Source: Actinomycetota bacterium (GTDB taxonomy: Bacteria; Actinomycetota; Actinomycetes; S36-B12; UBA5976). Taken from it: 64,000 nucleotides of DNA. This document shows, in pieces, positions 48,571 to 58,582 of the stretch. Within the stretch, counting starts at the first letter, position 1. The number at the start of each line of letters is the position of its first letter. The notes beneath the pieces were generated by a model, which was not told the origin of the DNA, made no database searches, and saw only the letters and a list, made by a program, of their open reading frames with translations. The DNA lies in contig CANGDR010000007.1 in assembly GCA_947452765.1 (NCBI GenBank), positions 1 to 64,000 on the forward strand. Reading direction: 5' to 3'. The translations under genes were made by a program, and so were the position numbers.

Positions 48571-49815
48571 TTATTTTTTACCGGTGTGTGTCGCTGTATT
48601 TTCAGTTGTAGCTATAGCAATAACTGTTGCCAAGAGCATTGGGATCCAAGTTTCTTTTGGGAAAAGCAGGATGCCAAGCAGTAGAGCTAACATCGGCTTG
48701 CGAAGTCCAACTGCACTGGCTGCAACAAAACCAGCAGCTGCGAATGTAAGTGGTGCAGAGCTATGCGTAAATTGATTGACCGCAAGACCTATTGCAGCAC
48801 CAATAAATGCAAGCGGGAAAATTTGTCCGCCATACCAGCCGCCAGCCAGGCAAACTACAACTACAAAAAGTTTTAGGAGCGCAAGGACTATAAGTTGGAA
48901 TCCGCCGTAATTACGATCTAACATGTCCTGAATTTCATGGTGGCCCGAAAATAAAATCAACGGTGAAATAAATGACGATGCTCCAAGAACTAATCCACTA
49001 GCGATTCCAATTGGAACTGCACCACCTGGAATATTTTTTACAAAGTATTCTCGAATTGGAGGCAAGGTTGTTGCAAGTGCTCGCCCAAGCGCGCTAGCCA
49101 ACACCGCAATTACGGCAACCCATAACAGACCTAATCCGAATCCAATATTGCTGGCGGTTTTAGTGTGATACACAGATATCCCCGCACCCGGCAAGAGTTT
49201 TGTGATGACTACAAATGATGAAATTGCAGCCAAGATTTCTGGTCCGCGTGCAGCTAATTTCTCAATTGCACTCTTGTCATCTTTTTTGGAATCATCTTCT
49301 AATCCAGTAAGTACAAGTGGAACACCGAATAGTGCACCCAATGACCCCGCAACCGAAAGTTCAACTGCACGATCTCGGGCCATCCGAATTGTGCCGGCTA
49401 AACGTGAACTAAGTTGGGACACCAACGCAATAACCGGAGCCTCTGGACCAAGTGGACCACCAAAGCCAAGGGACACAATGCCAAGTGCGGCGCGACCAAA
49501 AATTACTTTTCCACTTGGTGGCTGGTTTGTGGTCACGTCTTCCATGTCGGATATTGCTTCAGAAAGATCATGTGCATTCACACGCTCTCGCTCACTTGCT
49601 TGATTCAGTAAACCAACAAGTAATCCGCCCACGGTACATAAAATTAAGACAATGGTCGGACTAAGTTGGAAGTGAGTTGGTCGCCAGATTAGGTGTTGAA
49701 GAAATATAACAAGTACCAAAAAGCCTATGGACACCAAGCCAACGGCAGCCCCTAGAGCTACGGCAATTGGGTAAATTTTTAGGGACTGGGACCTTGAATT
49801 AGCAACTTTGGACAT
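48571..49815 (-). CDS. ClC-family chloride channel/transporter
   Basis: GFGGPLGPEAPVIALVSQLSSRLAG (GxGPEGP-like), GGWYGGQIFPLAFIGAAIG; start at MSKVANSRS. Confidence 0.88.
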   Translation of the reverse strand: MSKVANSRSQSLKIYPIAVALGAAVGLVSIGFLVLVIFLQHLIWRPTHFQLSPTIVLILCTVGGLLVGLLNQASERERVNAHDLSEAISDMEDVTTNQPPSGKVIFGRAALGIVSLGFGGPLGPEAPVIALVSQLSSRLAGTIRMARDRAVELSVAGSLGALFGVPLVLTGLEDDSKKDDKSAIEKLAARGPEILAAISSFVVITKLLPGAGISVYHTKTASNIGFGLGLLWVAVIAVLASALGRALATTLPPIREYFVKNIPGGAVPIGIASGLVLGASSFISPLILFSGHHEIQDMLDRNYGGFQLIVLALLKLFVVVVCLAGGWYGGQIFPLAFIGAAIGLAVNQFTHSSAPLTFAAAGFVAASAVGLRKPMLALLLGILLFPKETWIPMLLATVIAIATTENTATHTGKK

Positions 49816-49879
49816 AATAAAAGAGCATAACGCGACACCCCTTATCCTTGATGCATAAGCAACGAAATAGGGTTTTGAT

Positions 49880-50620
49880 ATGAAGCGTGCCATTGAGTGG
49901 TGGACCAAATTGTCCCCAACTTTTTTGCAGACTCTAGGCATCATTTTCTTGGCTGGCTATGCCTGGCCCATCATTAACCCAAATCTCTCGCCTGGTTTGC
50001 ATTCTCTTTGCAATTGGACACTTTTCATAATTTGGATCTTCTTCGCATTTGACTATCTAGCGCGCTTATCGATAGCTGAAGATAAGAAAGTATTTTTTCG
50101 CAAAAACCTGCTCGATCTAGCTGCAGTGGCCCTACCGTTCCTTCCATTACTTCGCGCTATCCGGGCATTAGCCGCCGTTACGGTTCTGTCGCGACGTAAT
50201 CGTGGTTCGCGTAGTCAACAGGTGACTACCTCAGTTGTAACTTTGGCATTTGCTACCTGGTTTGTCGCGGGCCTTGCTGTTACCGATGCAGAGCGCCATG
50301 CTGTGGGTGCAACTATTCAAAGTGTGGGTGATGGTTGGTGGTGGGCTATCACAACTATGGCAACAGTCGGATATGGCGATACCTACCCAGTAACTACACA
50401 AGGTCGAATTGTTGGTACCGCACTGATGATTATGGGTGTTGCGTTACTGGGAACAATTACTGCATCCATTGCGTCAAACTTTAATTTAGCAAATTCCGAA
50501 GATTCCGGACCTAGGTCAACGTCTGCAAACTCGAACGCTGCAAGTCTAAATAAGGTTCACGCTGAATTAGATGCGCTGAAAAAACGGATGGCAGAACTTG
50601 AAAGCAAACTAGAAAACTAA
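49880..50620 (+). CDS. Voltage-gated-type potassium channel
   Basis: WWWAITTMATVGYGDTYPVTTQGRIVG selectivity filter, C-terminal coiled coil. Confidence 0.93.
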   Translation: MKRAIEWWTKLSPTFLQTLGIIFLAGYAWPIINPNLSPGLHSLCNWTLFIIWIFFAFDYLARLSIAEDKKVFFRKNLLDLAAVALPFLPLLRAIRALAAVTVLSRRNRGSRSQQVTTSVVTLAFATWFVAGLAVTDAERHAVGATIQSVGDGWWWAITTMATVGYGDTYPVTTQGRIVGTALMIMGVALLGTITASIASNFNLANSEDSGPRSTSANSNAASLNKVHAELDALKKRMAELESKLEN

Positions 50621-50638
50621 CTCAGATCGTTAGTTTTC
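50612..50638. terminator. Bidirectional hairpin overlapping both convergent stop codons
   Basis: gaaaactaac-tcagatc-gttagttttc, 10-bp perfect arms. Confidence 0.7.
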
Positions 50639-51022
50639 AGTTAGTCCACTCAAATCTGTTGGCACATCAACGCTATGAGCAACTAGATCTTCGGTATTTA
50701 TGTATTCCAGGGCTGCCTCATTAGTTGCTGCCAACACCACGCCACAAGCAGCGCCATCCTCGAGAGCCTGTTGCCAACGTGGCGCACAAACTGCCCAGCG
50801 ATCCCCTGGTTTAAGACCAGCAAATCCAAATTGCGGAGCTGGCGTTGATAAATCATTACCTACTGATTTTTGATGTTCAAGGAATTCCGCGGAAACTACT
50901 GCGCACACCGTATGGCTACCAAAATCAGATTCGTCAGTTGTTGTATATCCGTCGCGGAAATAGCCGGTAACTGGATCCAAGCCACAAAGTTCAAGTGGTT
51001 CTCCAAGTACGTTCTTTTGCAT
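50630..51022 (-). CDS. DUF2237 family protein
   Basis: NVLGEPLELCGLDPVTGYFRDGYTTTDESDFGSHTVCAVV...GDRWAVCAPRWQQALEDGAACGVVL. Confidence 0.92.
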   Translation of the reverse strand: MQKNVLGEPLELCGLDPVTGYFRDGYTTTDESDFGSHTVCAVVSAEFLEHQKSVGNDLSTPAPQFGFAGLKPGDRWAVCAPRWQQALEDGAACGVVLAATNEAALEYINTEDLVAHSVDVPTDLSGLTEN

Positions 51023-51102
51023 TCCCCTAGGTTCTCACATTTTTAGAAAGCGAGCATAAAGAAACGGTATTGAAAGGCAGGAATCTGACTTACATTGGAA
51101 GT

Positions 51103-51663
51103 ATGACCCAAGAGCAGAAGTACAGTGTGGAGACCAAGTATCCCGAATTTGAAGTCCGTCGCTACGAAGCGTGCGTGCTAGCGGATGTTACGAATGATGC
51201 CAATTTCCAGAGCGCAGGTAATTCTGCATTCGGATCACTTTTTGGTTATATCAGCGGCGGCAACCAGCCAAATACGAAAATTGCGATGACTTCGCCAGTG
51301 TTGCAAGAGCCAACAAGCAAGATCCCAATGACGTCCCCGGTTTTGCAGGAGCCTTCAGGGGGTTCAACCATCGTAAGTTTTGTTATGCCTGCTGGTTCAA
51401 CTTTAGATTCCATGCCGACTCCGACAAATTCTGGCGTAAAGTTACGCGCAATTCCAGAAGAACTAGTCGCTGTCTCGAAATTCAGTGGTCGATGGACTGA
51501 ACAAAATTACCTTAAACAACTAGCAGCTCTCGAAAAGCAAATTGAAGCTCATGGAATGATCCCAAATGGAAATCCTAGATTCGCGCGCTTCGACCCACCA
51601 TGGACGCCAACGTTCATGCGAAGGAATGAAATCCAAATTCCAGTTTCGATGCCTGCAAAATAG
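51103..51663 (+). CDS. SOUL heme-binding family protein
   Basis: YSVETKYPEFEVRRYEACVLADV...FGYISGGNQPNTKIAMTSPVLQE...RFDPPWTPTFMRRNEIQIPV. Confidence 0.92.
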   Translation: MTQEQKYSVETKYPEFEVRRYEACVLADVTNDANFQSAGNSAFGSLFGYISGGNQPNTKIAMTSPVLQEPTSKIPMTSPVLQEPSGGSTIVSFVMPAGSTLDSMPTPTNSGVKLRAIPEELVAVSKFSGRWTEQNYLKQLAALEKQIEAHGMIPNGNPRFARFDPPWTPTFMRRNEIQIPVSMPAK

Positions 51664-51746
51664 CTATAGCAAAGTTGACGCTGGCAGGTATAAAAGAATT
51701 ATGGGGATCGAAGCAACTTTGCCTCAATCCCCATATCTCTATTGCA

Positions 51747-52724
51747 TTACTTGCGGCGCTTGATATTCTCTTCTGCATAGTAAGACTTCCAGATCTTACG
51801 ATGCAGCGGAATGATGCGGGGAATTGACCGCAAGCCTGGAATCAATGGCGTAAACATCAGCCCTGCTGTTAGTCCGAGGACAACAAACATTACGTAGGCA
51901 TCAGCATTAGATCCCACCGGTGCCGATGCTTCATTGGTGAATGGCGGTACTTGATACCAAATTGAATAAAGCCATAGCCACGCCTGTCCTGGGTATCTAC
52001 CAGTTTCGTTCATCATGCCCCAGGTATTACCCTGTAAATTTGCAGCAGTTGCCGCATCAGATAGGTAGGCACCATCACCAAAAAACAGGATTTGTTTCGT
52101 GTTGTCTGTGGAATAGAAATTTCCACCGGCAAGAAGTAGCGAATCAAGTGATCCTTTTGCAGCGATGTTGGTTAGTGCGTTTGCCAATACCGGCACAGGG
52201 CCGTAATCACCAGCAGGAACAACGGTGTAATCACCATTAGCATCAGTGATAGCCGTGTCGTAGGTGGTTGCCCACATGGTTTGCTGATCAGCACTTGCTG
52301 ACTTCCAGGTATCTAGTGCGCTGGTTTCGTTGGCGGAAAGAACCGATAGCGAAAGCGGCGTTACCACTAGGTCATTTGGAACATCAACAGGATGAGTAAC
52401 ACCAGCCCATTTTTGTAACCAGAGTGGACCTATGTTTAATCCGGAGCTTGCAGTGTTATATGGCGGTCCATATCCGGCACTTTCCGAAGTTCCAGCAAGT
52501 TCCTTCACCGTAGTGGCGTAGAAGTCAGTTGGATTTGTTTGAGCCCAACCACGGAACGTAAGTTGCTTATCGTCTGGCGATGAGAAGATCAAAGAAAGCA
52601 ACACAACAAGCATTGAAACAATCACAAATGCGATCGTTGCTTCTTTAACGATGTCATATTTGCGAACCCGACCAGCCCAAGGTGCGGCATCGAACTCTTG
52701 CTTGACAGACTGTGTTTTCATCAC
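51747..52724 (-). CDS. Cytochrome b-associated membrane protein with large soluble insert
   Basis: One N-terminal and one C-terminal TM around a ~200 aa soluble region; start overlaps the cytochrome b gene stop. Confidence 0.7.
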   Translation of the reverse strand: MMKTQSVKQEFDAAPWAGRVRKYDIVKEATIAFVIVSMLVVLLSLIFSSPDDKQLTFRGWAQTNPTDFYATTVKELAGTSESAGYGPPYNTASSGLNIGPLWLQKWAGVTHPVDVPNDLVVTPLSLSVLSANETSALDTWKSASADQQTMWATTYDTAITDANGDYTVVPAGDYGPVPVLANALTNIAAKGSLDSLLLAGGNFYSTDNTKQILFFGDGAYLSDAATAANLQGNTWGMMNETGRYPGQAWLWLYSIWYQVPPFTNEASAPVGSNADAYVMFVVLGLTAGLMFTPLIPGLRSIPRIIPLHRKIWKSYYAEENIKRRK

Positions 52725-53362
52725 AATGCCTCATTTCCAGGAAGTGCGTCAATTGGCGGCACTACCCCACGTTTGCGAACCATCAACACGTGCATAACTG
52801 TGATCACGCCGAGTACCAAAGGAAGTAACGCAACGTGAATCAGCATAATTTGCCCGATGTTGGTGGGCGTAAAGAATGCTCCAACACCAACCGCATTGAA
52901 TCCATCTTTGGCTTCGAAGGCAATCCACTGAGCATCAAAATTTGTTTGAATTAAGTAGCCAGTAAATGCGGTTCCGATTGATGCAAGAAATGCAACCATT
53001 CCAGTAATCCAGGTGGCAGTTCGGCGACCGCGCCAGGCAGCCATCCAAAACTTTCCCCATAAGTGAACAACCATAAATACGAAAAATAGTTGGACGCCCC
53101 AGAAGTGCAGACTATTTACAAATAGCCCGAGGGATGAAGTGTGATACCAAGCCGGTCCAGCAAACGCCAGAATCAAACCTGAGATCAAAATATCCACAAA
53201 TGCCACGAGAGTAAGTACGCCAAAGACATAGATCCAAGATGCAACATACGCAGGCTGGGTATCAGGAAGGAGCTTGTCGATTGGAAGGTTTCGTTGCCAA
53301 GAATTGCGCAACCGAGCCGTCCACATCTTTGAATCTTCCGGGGTCTGAGTTTCGGTAATCAT
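52721..53362 (-). CDS. Cytochrome b N-terminal domain protein (diheme)
   Basis: Paired His in SLHFWGVQLFFVFMVVHLWG and LIHVALLPLVLGVITVMHVLMV; four-helix core. Confidence 0.88.
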   Translation of the reverse strand: MITETQTPEDSKMWTARLRNSWQRNLPIDKLLPDTQPAYVASWIYVFGVLTLVAFVDILISGLILAFAGPAWYHTSSLGLFVNSLHFWGVQLFFVFMVVHLWGKFWMAAWRGRRTATWITGMVAFLASIGTAFTGYLIQTNFDAQWIAFEAKDGFNAVGVGAFFTPTNIGQIMLIHVALLPLVLGVITVMHVLMVRKRGVVPPIDALPGNEAL

Positions 53363-53547
53363 TATTTATCACCACGATCAGAAGGAGATTTGCTGTGTGC
53401 TCCAGGAAATGGAATCAGAATTGCAGCTGCGAATATTGCCAACATAATCAGAATTACTAATAAGTTTGACACTGAAATTTGGAGCCAACTGTTGAAGTGA
53501 ATGTACTTCGCTGGAACATTCATGAAGTCGGATAGCCAACCGGACAT
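53362..53547 (-). CDS. Small single-TM protein in the cytochrome b operon
   Basis: 61 aa, one hydrophobic helix, coupled to the cytochrome b gene. Confidence 0.65.
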   Translation of the reverse strand: MSGWLSDFMNVPAKYIHFNSWLQISVSNLLVILIMLAIFAAAILIPFPGAHSKSPSDRGDK

Positions 53548-53778
53548 TTATAACACCCTCTTGCTAACAAAGGCCGAGATACCTTTAATTTCAAGGTACG
53601 CCTGTTGCGATATGAGTAGCTGCGAATTAGGTCGTTTGGATACAAATAATTTGTGACGTTACAGACAATTAACTGAATAAGAGGCAGCAAACTGTGCACC
53701 AAAAGAAAACTCAGGGTTCCTTACTCCATGAAACCCAAGCTAGATGAGAGTCCTTGCGGAGTCCGTCCGCGCCTCTGC

Positions 53779-56412
53779 CTAAGTCACCGCTAGCTGTTGA
53801 AGGATCTTGGCTTTAGGAGTAATACCGAATGGGACCACAGCAGCCTGCAGCGTAATTAAACGTCGATTAACCCCAAGCGCCACCAAGTAGTTGGCGATGC
53901 GCTTGGCCCGGCTCATTGCAAGGGCTCGAACAAACTTCACTGGAATACCAGGCCGCATGCCTGCGCAGCCAGTTATTTCGAAGTGAGCAGATTTGGAGTG
54001 TGCCGCCATTTTTTTAAGTTCACGTTTGGTCGCATTAGATATCGGCCCAGATGTTCCGAATTCAAATGTAGCGCCCGCACTTGACACGCTGCAGGTTTCC
54101 TTACCATTTGATTTTGGCGTTGGAGTTGCGGTGGAATCTGCTTCGCGGGTAATCACCCAAGTGTACGTTTTAGTCGCAACACCATCTTGTGCGGTAATGA
54201 CAAAAGTAAGAGTATTTACCCCTACCAGTAGATTAGCGTTGCAGTCAGCAATTACCGAAGTACCATTTTTCACAACTACCGTCGCATTCATATCACTTAG
54301 CGTGTCTGAGAGACATGCGCTTGATACTGAATATGGAACTTGTGATGTGTAGGCCAAGATTGCTGAATCAAAGGTTGGCGTCAATGTCACACTGGAGGTA
54401 CCAGTAGCCGAGAGCGACTGTAAATCCGCATTAGTGCTTGGATTTGTTTGCGCAGAAACAGTATCCGATGCCGGGCTATCACCGACTCCATTATTCGCAG
54501 TTACATATACGTCGTAATTTGTGAGCGAAGTTAGCCCAGAAATTCTAAGAGACGTTCCAGGCGTAGTTGAAGTTGACCATTGTCCTGTTGTTCCAGTTGG
54601 GCGGTAGTTGACGGTGTAGTTGATGACGTTTGCGCCCCCTAAATCTGTCGGCGCAGACCAAGATGCGTCAAGTTCGCTAGCGCTGCCGGCAACCCTAGTT
54701 GCAGTTACATCTATTGGCTTAGATGTCGCGCTCGCAATAAAGGGGTGAATTGTGTTTGTGAAAGTGTAAACATATCGTCCGAGAACATTGCTGTTGAGTG
54801 AATCGCTAATCAACGGGTGCGCAGCAGTATCCCTGACGTTCGCAAAATACTGGGTGTCATAAATCGTTCCAGAATCTCCCGTTAACGGCGTGAGACTCAT
54901 TACCCAATTTCCTTGATCATCAGGCGCATAAAGTCCTAGGCCGGCGCCAAGCTTCATGCAATCAGGATCGGTGCATGATGAGTAATCAGTACCGCCGTAA
55001 TCGTCGTAGGTCATTTGAGTCGAGCCGTAGTTCATAATCACAGTTGCGTCACCCGAAGTCACCGGGTCTTCGGTTGCATCACTTACTATGGCGACTTGGA
55101 AAGTTGCAAACTTATCGCTAGCTCCGTCATAGCCAGTAGTTTTTATCCAAGTTCCTACAAACGCGGGCTTACCACCAATTGTTGACCTTCCCCAATAGTA
55201 AAGGTCAGATTTTGAAGTATCAAAGTTGTAGACGTCAACAGCAAGTGGAGCGATAGCAGCTGCGATGATTTTAGGTGCATCACTTTCTGGTTCGTTGCAA
55301 AGAATCATTGTTGCAAGCGGAAAGTTATAGCAAGTGCTTGGAACACCAAAAGTAAGTGAACCATTCGAATTCATAAACACCGAGTTGAATGTCTGTCCAT
55401 AAAAATTGACATCAAATCCAAGTGGGATGCCATTTTGACTCTGATCATCAAAATTAATGTATCCGTCACCACCAACCGAGCAATCATCGCAATGGAACCC
55501 TAACCGAGTATCAAAAGTTGGTAATGTAGGCCACCCGCCATATGGGGAGTGAAATTGCTTGGCCCAGTCAGTCGGTGTGACGTCTTCCTGCCCAGCAGAC
55601 ATTTCGCAACCAATTACCGTGCCATCCGGATTTAAAAATAGATTCGAGGCTTCTGGGGTTTGCGAATAATCTACGCAGGGCGCAGCCTGGTCCCGAACAA
55701 TCACCCAGTCGTATGCAACAGAAGTTGTTCCATCTTGAGCCGTCACGACTACCGTAACTGTGTTCGGTCCAAGCGCGAGCGGAGAAGCATGACAGTCCGT
55801 CAGTGCTATTCCTTCAAGACTTATTACTACCTGAGCGTTTACATCTTCTGCAGGCGCATCAATACAAATATTTGTCTCTGCAAATGGAACGGAAGCTGTG
55901 TAGCTTAAAACTTCTGGATCAAAAGGTGTATCTGGAGTCACCAAACCAAATTCACCTATCGCGCTTAGTGCACTTAGTCTCGCATCAGTGCTTGGAGCAG
56001 CCGCACGCGTGATAACAAAAGTGTAGGTCTGAGATGTAACCGCATCTTCAGCAGTAACTGTAATCGTCAGAGTGTTATCGCCAACCATGAGCTCTGCATT
56101 GCAGTCTGATATGTAAGCGCCATTTTTGGCATATGAAATTGTCGCGTTCGGGTCAGTTGAAGTGGGCTGAATACAAACAACATCATCAACATATGGAGCT
56201 GCAACCAAATAGTTCGTTTCTGCTGGGTCGAAAACTGGACTAATCGTTGGAGTCACTCCAGAAGGACTTGGACTGGAGGCTGCCACGCTACTTAGGGATG
56301 CATCATTCCCTAAGGCAAACGCTGGCGCCTGCACCAGGGAGCCGATGGCAACTACAGCGAGAAAAAGCGCGATACGTCGTAAAGTCTTCAATTTAGCCAC
56401 AATTGACTCCAA
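53779..56412 (-). CDS. Large secreted protein: cadherin-like beta-sandwich repeats, Fn3, OmpA-like C-terminus
   Basis: Signal peptide; repeated (F/D)xPxxxxYxxxVPY...C...DCNAxLxVGxNTLTxxVTAxDGxxxxTYTWVITR units; SAPTDLGGANVINYTVNYRPTG Fn3; C-term SRAKRIANYLVALGVNRRLI. Confidence 0.85.
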   Translation of the reverse strand: MESIVAKLKTLRRIALFLAVVAIGSLVQAPAFALGNDASLSSVAASSPSPSGVTPTISPVFDPAETNYLVAAPYVDDVVCIQPTSTDPNATISYAKNGAYISDCNAELMVGDNTLTITVTAEDAVTSQTYTFVITRAAAPSTDARLSALSAIGEFGLVTPDTPFDPEVLSYTASVPFAETNICIDAPAEDVNAQVVISLEGIALTDCHASPLALGPNTVTVVVTAQDGTTSVAYDWVIVRDQAAPCVDYSQTPEASNLFLNPDGTVIGCEMSAGQEDVTPTDWAKQFHSPYGGWPTLPTFDTRLGFHCDDCSVGGDGYINFDDQSQNGIPLGFDVNFYGQTFNSVFMNSNGSLTFGVPSTCYNFPLATMILCNEPESDAPKIIAAAIAPLAVDVYNFDTSKSDLYYWGRSTIGGKPAFVGTWIKTTGYDGASDKFATFQVAIVSDATEDPVTSGDATVIMNYGSTQMTYDDYGGTDYSSCTDPDCMKLGAGLGLYAPDDQGNWVMSLTPLTGDSGTIYDTQYFANVRDTAAHPLISDSLNSNVLGRYVYTFTNTIHPFIASATSKPIDVTATRVAGSASELDASWSAPTDLGGANVINYTVNYRPTGTTGQWSTSTTPGTSLRISGLTSLTNYDVYVTANNGVGDSPASDTVSAQTNPSTNADLQSLSATGTSSVTLTPTFDSAILAYTSQVPYSVSSACLSDTLSDMNATVVVKNGTSVIADCNANLLVGVNTLTFVITAQDGVATKTYTWVITREADSTATPTPKSNGKETCSVSSAGATFEFGTSGPISNATKRELKKMAAHSKSAHFEITGCAGMRPGIPVKFVRALAMSRAKRIANYLVALGVNRRLITLQAAVVPFGITPKAKILQQLAVT

Positions 56413-56660
56413 ATCCTTTGGGCGAATAGTCCTATTTAATGTAATTAAACCTATTTGTACATATTCGCGAAGTTCTGAAATATCTTTTATTGCAATGAGA
56501 TTTCTTTACTATTTCTTTACTATTAATAATGATTCATCCCCATGCGGGAAACCACACGCAAATACGAGTGGCCTTGCATTTGTTTATCTTCACCTGTGGG
56601 CAATTCGATTGGCGAGGTCGCAAGGGAACTTAATGATTCTTTGGGCAGTATGGTCAAAAG

Positions 56661-58343
56661 GTGACAGGTTTTGAGGTGAATTCGCGCAGTCGATTGGCGC
56701 AACGCGCACCGCAAATATTCGGTCTAGCTGCTTTTCTCATTGGTCTAATTGACCTAATTACCTTGACGCTCCCCTTCACTCATGGGCAAGTAATTAGGCA
56801 ACTATCTGGATTCCCCGGCATTGTTCGTGGCCCTGCAATCATGTCCACATTTTTAGTCTCGTTATGTCTGGTGCTAATTGCCGATGGCTTAGCTCGACGA
56901 AAGCGAAGAGCCTACATTGTGACAGCATTTCTATTGATCATTGTGATCATTAATCGGGTCCTTCTCTACCGCAGCGACGCGATTGGAATTGTACGAGTAA
57001 TTGTTCCGGTGGTGCTTCTGCTAGCGCTTTTAGCTTCTCGATCATCCTTTAAGGCAAAGTCGGCACCCCGCACCTTACGGTATGTAGCTGTCGTTGTTCT
57101 TTTTGGTGGACTAATCGTCGTGGCAACTTCCACCATGATTGTTTTTAATCGACTTCGCGAGTTGCATCAAATCTGGAACTGGTCGACATATCTAACTGAA
57201 GGCGTACCAGGACTGGTAGGCGCGGTTACTCCCCTTACTTCGGCAGACAACACGCAAGGTGATCTGACTTACTTTGCATTGGCTGGACTGGGATTAGGTT
57301 TCGTCATTTCACTCTTTTATGTGGGATTGCGCAGTCCTAAACCTGTTGGGTTAATGGAGCATTCTGACATTTTTCTGCTTCGAGGATTATTTAATGAAAC
57401 TGATGAACGAGATTCTTTGAGTTATTTCGCGCTTCGTGATGACAAATTTATGTGCTGGTCACCGGATCGTAGGGCCTGCATCGTTTATCGAGTCGAATTT
57501 GGAGTCATGTTAGCGAGCGGCGATCCGTTAGGCGATAAAGAATCCTGGCCGGCAGCCATGAAGGCTTTTGTGGCCCTTGCACATTCGTACGGCTGGCTCG
57601 TTGGCGTGATGTCAGCCAGTGAGTCTGGAGCCTCTATGTGGACCGAGCAAGAATCACTTCTGTCATTGCACATTGGTGACGAAGCCATTATCGAGACGCC
57701 AAAATTCTCTCTAACCGGGCGTCAAATGAAAAATGTCCGTAATGCGGTCACCCGCTCAAAGAGTCGTGGCTACTCAGTCAAAGTGTGCAGATTGTCAGAA
57801 CTTTCTAGTGACGAATGTGACCAAATTTCTTCGCTTACCCATACCTGGCGGATCGGAAGAAGTGAACGAGGATTTTCGATGGCACTCGGCAGAATCGACC
57901 AAGTTCTTGATCCAGATGTTGTGGTGGCTCGCGCTTTTGTGGCTGGCGAAATTCACGGGTTCATGACGTTTATTCCGTGGGGTAATGACGGGCTGTCGCT
58001 AGATTTTATGAGACGCCACAAAGAGGCAACGAATGGCATAAATGAGTTCCTTCTCGTAGAACTAGTTGAGTGGAGCAAAATGAACGACATCTCGCGCGTA
58101 TCACTAAATTTTGCAACATTTAGAAAATTGCTTGAAGAAGGTGCCAGCCAAGGTGCGAAAACAATAACGATTGTTGGACGTTGGGTCCTTCTCTTTGCAT
58201 CGCGGTTTGTCCAAATCGAAACGCTTTATAGATTCAATTCCAAGTTTGATCCAGTCTGGCAACCGCGTTACCTAGTGTTTGAATCTCGTCGTGAATTTGT
58301 CCGTGCCGGCTTAAGCGCCCTTGCTGCTGAGGGATTTCTTTAA
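56661..58343 (+). CDS. Phosphatidylglycerol lysyltransferase-domain (DUF2156/MprF-like) membrane protein
   Basis: Multi-TM N-terminus; C-term GDPLGDKESWPAAMKAF, KNVRNAVTRSKSRGYSV, DGLSLDFMRR, SLNFATFRKL. Confidence 0.88.
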   Translation: MTGFEVNSRSRLAQRAPQIFGLAAFLIGLIDLITLTLPFTHGQVIRQLSGFPGIVRGPAIMSTFLVSLCLVLIADGLARRKRRAYIVTAFLLIIVIINRVLLYRSDAIGIVRVIVPVVLLLALLASRSSFKAKSAPRTLRYVAVVVLFGGLIVVATSTMIVFNRLRELHQIWNWSTYLTEGVPGLVGAVTPLTSADNTQGDLTYFALAGLGLGFVISLFYVGLRSPKPVGLMEHSDIFLLRGLFNETDERDSLSYFALRDDKFMCWSPDRRACIVYRVEFGVMLASGDPLGDKESWPAAMKAFVALAHSYGWLVGVMSASESGASMWTEQESLLSLHIGDEAIIETPKFSLTGRQMKNVRNAVTRSKSRGYSVKVCRLSELSSDECDQISSLTHTWRIGRSERGFSMALGRIDQVLDPDVVVARAFVAGEIHGFMTFIPWGNDGLSLDFMRRHKEATNGINEFLLVELVEWSKMNDISRVSLNFATFRKLLEEGASQGAKTITIVGRWVLLFASRFVQIETLYRFNSKFDPVWQPRYLVFESRREFVRAGLSALAAEGFL

Positions 58344-58505
58344 AAAGGAATTAGAATTTGGCTTTAGGCGTTTTACGTAGTTTCGAAGCAGTGTGCCTAG
58401 CCTCGAGGAAATCTCCTCACCAGTTAAGTGCGCAAAAATGATTATCTGGGATCAATGGATGCCAACTTAAAACACCGCGCTAGATGCACTAAAGTGGAGA
58501 CTTCG

Positions 58506-58579
58506 GGGGCGGTAGCTCAGTTGGTCAGAGCATCGGACTCATAATCCGTGGGTCGTGGGTTCGAGCCCCACCCGCCCCA
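58506..58579 (+). tRNA. tRNA with CAT anticodon (Met or Ile2)
   Basis: ggggcggtagctcagttggtcagagcatcggactcataatccgtgggtcgtgggttcgagccccacccgcccca cloverleaf. Confidence 0.93.
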
Positions 58580-58582
58580 CCG

